Below, piece after piece: positions 58,231 to 64,000 of a DNA stretch of 64,000 nucleotides. Origin of the DNA: Actinomadura kijaniata NBRC 14229 (GTDB taxonomy: Bacteria; Actinomycetota; Actinomycetes; Streptosporangiales; Streptosporangiaceae); NCBI RefSeq assembly GCF_001552175.1, contig NZ_BCQR01000053.1:1-64000 (forward strand). Reading direction: 5' to 3'. The stretch's first letter is position 1. Every line of letters begins with the position of its first letter. The position numbers and the translations under genes were made by a program. Below the pieces are notes generated by a model. The model worked only from the letters and a program-made list of their open reading frames with translations, was not told where the DNA came from and made no database searches.

Positions 58231-59184
58231 TCAGTTCCGGCGCGCGGCCTGGCGGGCGCGGCGCTCCTCGCGCCGGGTCTCGAACCTGGTCGCGGCGGCG
58301 TCCAGCCCCTCCAGGAACTCCGCCAGCTCCTCGCGGGCCTTCTCGCCGTCGCCCGACAGGTCGGTGCGGTCGAACACGTCCCACTTGCGCAGCACCGGGA
58401 TCAGCACGTCGTCGTGGTGCAGCCGCAGGTCGTAGATGCCCGCGTTGGCAATCACGACGGACTTGCGCAGGAACCCGTCGATGCTGTGGCCGGGCATCTG
58501 GAAGCCCTTCACCACGTCGGTGATCGCCCGCATGGTCGCGTTCGGGGCCGCCTCCAGGGCCGCGCCCAGCAGGTTCCGGTAGAAGATCATGTGGAGGTTC
58601 TCGTCGGCGGCGACGCGGGTGAGCATCTGCTCGCAGACCGGGTCGCCGGACGCCCGGCCGGTGTTGCGGTGCGACACGCGGGTGGCCAGCTCCTGGAACG
58701 ACACGTACGCCGCGCCGTGCAGGAACGAGTCGCCGTGGTCGGCCTCGTAGCCGACCTCCATGTGCTTCATGCGGGCGCGTTCCAGCGCGATCGGGTCGAC
58801 GGCGCGGGTGACGGTGAGGTAGTCGCGGATGACGATGCCGTGGCGGTTCTCCTCGGCGGTCCACCGGTTGACCCAGGTGCCCCACGCGCCGTCGCGGCCG
58901 AACACCTCGGCGATGGCGCGGTGGTAGCCGGGCAGGTTGTCCTCGGTGAGCAGGTTGACGATCAGCGACTCGCGGGCCTCCTGCGAGAGCTGCGACTGCT
59001 CCAGGCTCCACTCCTCGCCGCCGAGGGGGCCGTCGAAGTCGCGGCCCTGGCTCCACGGCACGTACTGGTGGGGGAACCACTCCTTGGCCATGGACAGGTG
59101 CCGGTTCAGTTCCGTCTCCACCACGGGTTCCAGGTCCCGCATCAGGTTGAGCTGGAGCTGCTTGTCTTCGGGCGTCACGGACAT
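58231..59184 (-). CDS. Acyl-ACP desaturase (stearoyl-ACP desaturase family)
   Basis: A 317-residue soluble di-iron desaturase. The iron ligands are in TAEENRHGIVIRDYL and VAADENLHMIFYRNLL (the E-x-x-R-H and E-x-x-H pair), with PHQYVPWSQGRDF near the N-terminus. Family members insert a cis double bond (commonly delta-9) in acyl-ACP. In mycobacteria, DesA1/DesA2 serve mycolate-type lipids. It starts at the ATG at 59184, with AAGG upstream. The C-terminus is strongly basic (RREERRARQAARRN). Confidence 0.88.
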   Translation of the reverse strand: MSVTPEDKQLQLNLMRDLEPVVETELNRHLSMAKEWFPHQYVPWSQGRDFDGPLGGEEWSLEQSQLSQEARESLIVNLLTEDNLPGYHRAIAEVFGRDGAWGTWVNRWTAEENRHGIVIRDYLTVTRAVDPIALERARMKHMEVGYEADHGDSFLHGAAYVSFQELATRVSHRNTGRASGDPVCEQMLTRVAADENLHMIFYRNLLGAALEAAPNATMRAITDVVKGFQMPGHSIDGFLRKSVVIANAGIYDLRLHHDDVLIPVLRKWDVFDRTDLSGDGEKAREELAEFLEGLDAAATRFETRREERRARQAARRN

Positions 59185-59391
59185 CCTGATCCTTCGCTTG
59201 ACGACGTGGGAACGCGCGGGCACGGCCTGTCGCGCGGCGTGGGGGGAGGGTCCCGGCAGGCCGGGCTGGAACTTACTAAACCGTAGGTTCCAGATTCGCG
59301 ACCGGTGCCACGTACGTCAAGCTCCCCCCGTCACAAGCCGCCGTTCCTCTTTCTTGTAGGAATGCGGGAACCGCGACCGGCGACGGGGCGC

Positions 59392-60156
59392 TCACCGCGT
59401 GTCGGCCGCCTGCTGCCACAGCCGGTTGGCGGCGGCGCGCAGCAGCGCCCGGGGCAGGATCTTCAACGCGGGCAGCGCCGCCTTGTACTGCGCGCCCGGC
59501 ACGCACAGCGCCCGGCCCGCCGCGACCGCGTCCAGCCCGGCGCGGGCGACGTCCTCGCGGCGCAGCCACAGCAGGTCGGCGCCGTCGTCGCCGGTGCGGG
59601 TGAAGCCGGGGCACAGCGCCGTGACGTGCACGCCCCGCCCGCCCACCTCGGCGTGCAGGCTCTCGGAGAACGACGCCACGTACGCCTTGGTCGCCCCGTA
59701 GGTCGCGCTGCCCGGCGACGGCGCGAAGCCCGCCATGGACGCGACGTTGAGGACGCCGCCCCGGCCGCGTTCCAGCATCCCCGGCAGGGCGGCGTGGGTA
59801 AGGCGGACCAGGGCGGTGACGTTCAGCTCGATCTCGGCGAGCTGGTCGTCGAGGTCCAGGTCGGCGAACGCGCCGAACGCGCCGTACCCGGCGTTGTTGA
59901 CCAGCAGTTCCACCGGGTCGTCGCGGAGCCGGCCCTCGACCTCGGCGCGGGCGCCCGGGTCGGTGAGGTCGCAGGCCAGCACCTCGACCGCGACCCGGTA
60001 GCGTTCGACCAGCTCCCGGGCGAGCCGGTCGAGCAGGTCGGCGCGGCGCGCCACGATCACCAGGTCGGTGCCGCGCGCGGCCAGCAGCCGGGCGAAGCTC
60101 TCGCCGATGCCGCTGGAGGCCCCGGTCACGAGCGCGGTTCGATACGCCTGTCGCAT
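59392..60156 (-). CDS. Short-chain dehydrogenase/reductase
   Basis: A 254-residue classical SDR: TALVTGASSGIGESFARLLA (NADP-binding Gly motif), ACDLTDPG, LLVNNAGYG, catalytic Ser in NVASMAGFAPSPGSA and YGATKAYVASF (Tyr-x-x-x-Lys). It resembles the DltE/YqjQ-type group with a hydrophobic C-terminal region. The substrate is unknown. The ATG at 60156 has no Shine-Dalgarno, so the mRNA may be leaderless. It starts about 60 bp from the truncated sugar porter on the other strand. Confidence 0.83.
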   Translation of the reverse strand: MRQAYRTALVTGASSGIGESFARLLAARGTDLVIVARRADLLDRLARELVERYRVAVEVLACDLTDPGARAEVEGRLRDDPVELLVNNAGYGAFGAFADLDLDDQLAEIELNVTALVRLTHAALPGMLERGRGGVLNVASMAGFAPSPGSATYGATKAYVASFSESLHAEVGGRGVHVTALCPGFTRTGDDGADLLWLRREDVARAGLDAVAAGRALCVPGAQYKAALPALKILPRALLRAAANRLWQQAADTR

Positions 60157-60216
60157 GGCGCGAGATGGTACGGGACGAGGGGGCTCTCCGCGCGTCCCGT
60201 TTGGGCCCATGGGGCA

Positions 60217-61236
60217 CGGGTAGCCGAGGACACGCCGCCGAGGATCCGGGGCGGGACGGTCTCCTACAACCAGCTCATGGTCACGGTCGGGGTCCTGGTC
60301 GCCTACCTGACCAACTTCGCGCTCAGCGACGTCGCGCACAACTGGCGCTGGATGCTGGGGCTGGGCGCGGCCCCCGGCGTGGTGCTGGTGGCGGCGATGC
60401 TGGTGGTCCCCTACAGCCCGCGCTGGCTGATGATGCGGGGCCGCCGCGACGAGGCCCGCGCGGTGCTGCGCCGCACCCGCCGGGCCGACGCCGACATCGA
60501 GGGCGAGCTGGACGGGATCGAGAGCGTGGTGGCGCAGGAGCGGCGGCACTCCTGGCGCGAGCTGTTCGGCCCCCGGCTGCGGCCGATGATGGTCGTCGGG
60601 ATCGGGCTGGCGGTGATCCAGCAGGTCGTCGGCGTCAACACCGTCGTCTGCTTCTCCCCCACGATCCTCACCTACACCGGGCCGAAGGCCGACGACGCCA
60701 TCGCGCAGGCGCTGACCGTCGGGATCACCAACGTGGTGTTCACGGTCGTCGCGGTGCTGCTGCTGGACCGGGTGGGCCGCCGCACCCTGCTGATCGTCGG
60801 GACGGCCGGGCTGACGGTCGCGCTGGCGCTGCTGGGCGCGTTCTTCGGGTTCGGCTGGGAGCGGGAGGCCCCGTGGCTGGCGCTGGCGGCGCTGGTGCCG
60901 TTCATCGCGTCGTTCGCGGTGGGGCTGGGCCCGGTGTTCTGGCTGATGATCTCGGAGATCTTCCCGCTGGCGGTGCGCGGCCAGGCGATGGCGGTGTGCT
61001 CGCTGGCGAACCGGGCCGCGAACTTCGTGGTGTCCTACTACTTCCTGCAACTGGTCGACGCGATCGGGCGGGCGTGGACGTTCTGGCTGTACGCGGGGCT
61101 GTCGGTGGTCGGGATCGTGTTCTTCGTGCTCCGCGTCCCCGAGACCCGCGACCGGTCCCTGGAGGAGATCGAACGCGAGCTGTCGGGCCCGGCCGCCGCG
61201 CGGGCGGCCCCGCCGGGCCGCCCGCGCCACGTCTGA
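60217..61236 (+). pseudogene. MFS sugar porter lacking its N-terminal third
   Basis: Homology to XylE/GalP-like sugar porters begins abruptly at VAEDTPPRIRGGTVSYNQLMV, which corresponds to the family's AExxPxxxRG motif after helix 4, and continues to the end (WRWMLGLGAAPG, SPRWLMMRGR, VGVNTVVCFSPTI, DRVGRRTLLIVG, FPLAVRGQAMAV, RVPETRDRSLEEIERE). Helices 1-4, about 110-130 residues, are missing. The preceding sequence is the SDR gene start on the opposite strand. The ATG at 60277 could start a shortened protein, but a functional transporter is unlikely. Confidence 0.65.
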
Positions 61237-61251
61237 CCGCGCCGTGGCCCG

Positions 61252-62775
61252 TTACGGGGTCACGGTCACGCGTTCGCTCTGGAACGACTGGTTGCCCACC
61301 CGCGCCATGATGAAGAAGTCGTAGGTCTCCTCGTGGGTGCCGGGGATCGCCTCGAACGTGACCGACCTCGACCCGGCCGGGATCGTCACGGAGGTGACGG
61401 GCAGGTCGACGATGCCCCAGCTCGGTTGGAGGTGGACCTCCCGGTCGACGTCGGTCGGACCGGCCAGGACGACCGTGCCCTGGATCCGCGTCCCGCCCTT
61501 GACCGTGGCGGGCAGGGTGATCTCGGTGATCCGGGGGTGGATCACCACCGGCAGCGAGGCGGTGACGTTGCCCGCCGTCGCGACGAGCGTGACGCGGGTC
61601 GTCCTGGTCACGTCGGCGGTCGAGAGGGTGAAGTAGGCGCTGTCGTCTCCCGACGAGACGTACTGGGTGTCGTTGTCGATCTGGAGCGCGGAGGCGTCCT
61701 CGCCGACCGCCTTCAGGTGGACGGTCAGCCCGTTCTCGGGCGCGGGGTTGCTGAGCCGGAGGTTGAGCTGCCGGTGGTGCTCCGAGCCCTGGACGTCCGG
61801 CCCGCCCTCGAACCACATGCTCATGTCGCTGTTGTCGTCGAACGGCGGGATCAGCGTGAACGTCGCCTTCAGCGTCCGCTCCCCGAGCGTGAAGGAGACG
61901 GTCACGACGGTCTTCTCCGTCACCGGCCGGACGGTCACCGGCCCGACGTGGCCCTCCACGGCGTGCTCCTGGAAGTGCGCGGTCTCGGGAACGGTGAGGG
62001 CCGGGTGGTCGGAGGCCATCTTCACGGTCAGCCCGCCCTCGGGCGCCGGGCCGGTGAAGTAGACGGCGGCCGAGGGGCTGTTCGGCCGGGCGGAGGGCGT
62101 GAGCTCGACCTTCTTCAGGCCGGGGTTGACGGTGACGGCGCGCTCCAGCGCCTGCGCCGCGAGCCGGACCGTGACCGTCGTCCTGTACTGGCCGGAGTGG
62201 TCGCCGGTCGGCGTCATCGCGAACGTCGCCTGCGTCCGCCCCCTCTTCACGACCACGCCGCCCGGGACGCCGAGCCTCCTGTCGCCGGAGGTCACCGTGA
62301 GGCGGGTGTCGGTTCGGGGCGCGCAGCTCAGGCGCACCGTCGCGGTCGGGCTCTCACCGGCGTGCACCAGCGCGGGCACCGACAGCTCGGCCGGTTTCGG
62401 CGCGCAGCCCGGCGTCGGCCGCACGGCGAACGCGGCCTGCCGCCGCGCCTCGCCGAGCGCCGCGGTGACCTTCCCGCCGCGCGCCGTCGCCGTGGCGGCG
62501 GAACGCACGGTGAACGTCGCGGTGTCCTCGCCCTTGGCGACCGTGACGGACGCGGGGACGGTGACGCCCGTGAACCCCGCGAGCCCGACCTTGACGGCCC
62601 TGCCCGGACGGCAGCTCAACGTCACCGTCCCGGTGGCGTCCTTCCCGCCCACGACCGAGGCGGCGGACAGGGACAGATTCTTCGGTACGGGGCGGCAGAC
62701 GGCGGCCTGCGCCGCCCGCGTCGGCACGACGAGCGCTACCAGCAGCAGGAGCGCCCCCAGCACGTATCGCTTCAT
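61252..62775 (-). CDS. Secreted protein of repeated beta-sandwich (Calx-beta/Ig-like) units
   Basis: A 507-residue protein with a signal peptide (MKRYVLGALLLLVALVVPTRAAQA, cleavage after AQA at about residue 24). About five diverged repeats follow, of the pattern VGG.x.TGTVTLS ... VxLAGxxGVxVPASVTVxxGxxxATFTV, each ending TFxV/TVxP, as in Calx-beta-like or invasin-like beta-sandwiches. Cysteines pair up in the first two repeats. No catalytic motif, sortase signal or membrane anchor is visible, so it is probably exported free. The ATG at 62775 has AGAGG 6 nt upstream. The function is unknown. Confidence 0.65.
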   Translation of the reverse strand: MKRYVLGALLLLVALVVPTRAAQAAVCRPVPKNLSLSAASVVGGKDATGTVTLSCRPGRAVKVGLAGFTGVTVPASVTVAKGEDTATFTVRSAATATARGGKVTAALGEARRQAAFAVRPTPGCAPKPAELSVPALVHAGESPTATVRLSCAPRTDTRLTVTSGDRRLGVPGGVVVKRGRTQATFAMTPTGDHSGQYRTTVTVRLAAQALERAVTVNPGLKKVELTPSARPNSPSAAVYFTGPAPEGGLTVKMASDHPALTVPETAHFQEHAVEGHVGPVTVRPVTEKTVVTVSFTLGERTLKATFTLIPPFDDNSDMSMWFEGGPDVQGSEHHRQLNLRLSNPAPENGLTVHLKAVGEDASALQIDNDTQYVSSGDDSAYFTLSTADVTRTTRVTLVATAGNVTASLPVVIHPRITEITLPATVKGGTRIQGTVVLAGPTDVDREVHLQPSWGIVDLPVTSVTIPAGSRSVTFEAIPGTHEETYDFFIMARVGNQSFQSERVTVTP

Positions 62776-62982
62776 TGGCGACCTCTGGAGTGAAGGACGA
62801 GCTCGGGCGGGGGCGCACTCGCACGTCGAAATGATCACCTCTGTCTAACAAGCGGGCGCCACGAGCGGCAAGTGACCATTCGGCCCTCCCCATCCGTCCG
62901 GAGGCGGACGGGACGTCGGGCCGTCCCCGGGCGCGGGGCCGCCGCGGTGCCCTCGCCGGCGGCCCCGCGCCCGGTGGCCGGT

Positions 62983-63633
62983 TCAGGACACGTGCGGCTC
63001 GCCGCCCATGGCGATCTCGACGGGCGGCAGCATCGCCGCCGGGTCGGCGCCGGCGAACCACAGGCCGATGACGAACGCCGCCGTCGCCTCCAGCAGCCCG
63101 GCCCGCGCCAGCCCGCCGCCCGGCAGCGGCACGGCCCCGACGTCGCGCACCAGCCGTTCGGCGGTCGCGACGGCACCGGGGTCGTCGCCGCAGACCGGCA
63201 CGCCGAGCGGGCGGCCGTCGAAGACCGGCGGGGTCATCCGCCAGATGCCCTCGTGGCAGAGGTTGAACGCCTTGACCACGCGTGCGGCGGGCGCGGCGGC
63301 GGCGATCCGCTCGGCCGCCGCCGGGCCGTGCCCGGTCGCCAGGGTGAACGCGGGCGGGACGATCGGGTTGGTGCAGTCGACCAGCACCCGGCCGTCCAGC
63401 GGCCCGGCGGCCCGGACCGTCTCGACCGCCGCGTCGTGCGGCAGGGCCAGCAGGATCACCTCCCCGAACCCCGCGGCCTCGCGCAGCCCTCCCGCGCGCG
63501 CCCCGACGCGTCCGGCCGCCGCCCTCGCCTTCTCCGGGGAGCGCGCCCCGATCATCACCTCGTGGCCCGCGCGCACCCAGTGGGCGGTGAGCGCCTCGGC
63601 CATGTTCCCCGCGCCGAACGTTCCGATCCGCAT
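62983..63633 (-). CDS. NADP/F420 oxidoreductase-like protein
   Basis: A 216-residue Rossmann protein of the NADPH:F420 reductase (NADP_oxidored/F420_oxidored) family: MRIGTFGAGNMAEALTAHWVRAGHEVMIGAR, VILLALPHDAA, LVDCTNPI and AARVVKAFN. The canonical Fno would use F420; related proteins use other substrates, so the call is to family only. It starts at the ATG at 63633. It is divergent from an HxlR regulator across 86 bp, which probably controls it. Confidence 0.75.
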   Translation of the reverse strand: MRIGTFGAGNMAEALTAHWVRAGHEVMIGARSPEKARAAAGRVGARAGGLREAAGFGEVILLALPHDAAVETVRAAGPLDGRVLVDCTNPIVPPAFTLATGHGPAAAERIAAAAPAARVVKAFNLCHEGIWRMTPPVFDGRPLGVPVCGDDPGAVATAERLVRDVGAVPLPGGGLARAGLLEATAAFVIGLWFAGADPAAMLPPVEIAMGGEPHVS

Positions 63634-63719
63634 CGCCTGTGTCTCCTTCCGGTCGGTACGGTCGGGACGGTAGGCGTTCCGTGACGCACCTCCCGGTAAG
63701 TATCGAAAGGGGCAGGATC

Positions 63720-64000
63720 GTGACCGAGATGTTCATCGCCGACTGTCCCGCGCGCCTGGGGTTCGACCTGCTGGCGGGGACCTGGACGTCCGTGGTGCTG
63801 TACGCGCTGCGCGGGGGCCCGGCGCGCCCCGGCGAGCTGCGCGAGCGCATCGGCGGCGTCAGCCCCAAGGTCCTCACCGAGACGCTGCGCCGCCTGGAGG
63901 CCAACGGCCTGGTCGAGCGCCACCGCTACGCCGAGGCCCCGCCGCGCGTCGAGTACGCGCTGACCGAACCGGGCCGGGGCCTGCTGGAGCCGATCCTCGC
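63720..64000 (+). CDS. HxlR-family regulator, partial (runs off the window edge)
   Basis: The first 93 or so residues of a winged-helix regulator, starting MTEMFIADCPARLGFDLLAG. The HxlR signature is clear: Cys near the N-terminus, WTSVVLYALRGGPARPGELRERIGGVSPKVLTETLRRLEANGLVERHRY, PPRVEYALTEPG. Many members sense aldehydes or oxidants through the N-terminal cysteine. The GTG at 63720 has a GGGGCAGGA-type ribosome-binding site. It is divergent from the oxidoreductase gene, its likely target. Confidence 0.85.
   Translation, partial: MTEMFIADCPARLGFDLLAGTWTSVVLYALRGGPARPGELRERIGGVSPKVLTETLRRLEANGLVERHRYAEAPPRVEYALTEPGRGLLEPIL

Overview
This is a very GC-rich window with dense, short-gapped genes, many GTG/TTG starts and typical actinomycete families (F420/LLM oxidoreductase, DUF6458, FhuF-type reductase, several Ser/Thr kinases, GGDEF-EAL proteins, a complete leader-controlled ilvBNC operon). 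The gene content and order fit an Actinomadura-like member of the Streptosporangiales. The genus is an inference. No phage, IS, CRISPR, tRNA or rRNA was seen; the window looks like core chromosome with a few decayed or duplicated accessory genes.

Layout. 1-2.6 kb: an Ala/Pro-rich partial ORF, a small TPR protein, a decayed cyclase-like gene, an ABM-domain monooxygenase and a GNAT-like protein. 2.6-20.7 kb: branched-chain amino acid and serine synthesis on the minus strand (cimA, ilvE, leuB, serA, ilvC-ilvN-ilvB). Interspersed are a cobalamin riboswitch with cbtB-cbtA, an fhuF-like gene, a thymidylate-synthase-fold protein, a padR-ABC transporter operon and a free-standing glycosyltransferase C-terminal domain. 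20.7-29.9 kb: a PAS-GGDEF-EAL protein, two tandem PQQ-type sugar dehydrogenase lipoproteins, two tandem DUF4253 proteins, and an Lrp regulator divergent from a truncated azlC plus azlD. 30-46.4 kb: translation and thiolation housekeeping (gatC-gatA-gatB, ligA, a MetE-like protein, an LLM oxidoreductase, mnmA, cysteine desulfurase), with a second GGDEF-EAL gene and small membrane proteins. 46.5-64 kb: a TetR-MFS pair, four kinase homologues (one a pseudokinase), etfBA, an acyl-ACP desaturase, an SDR, an N-terminally deleted sugar porter, a secreted repeat protein, and a divergent F420-reductase-like/HxlR pair.

The most notable signal is regulatory. Three short leader peptides rich in Leu/Val/Ile lie before cimA, before ilvB, and before a 38-codon unknown ORF. 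In all three, the last codons of the leader are perfectly complementary (9-10 nt) to a segment just downstream. A 15-bp palindrome of the form TCTCA-N5-TGAGA lies upstream of each of these leaders and of leuB. Together they suggest a BCAA regulon with palindromic operators plus attenuation. Its fourth member, at 8.87-9.24 kb, controls no recognised BCAA enzyme.
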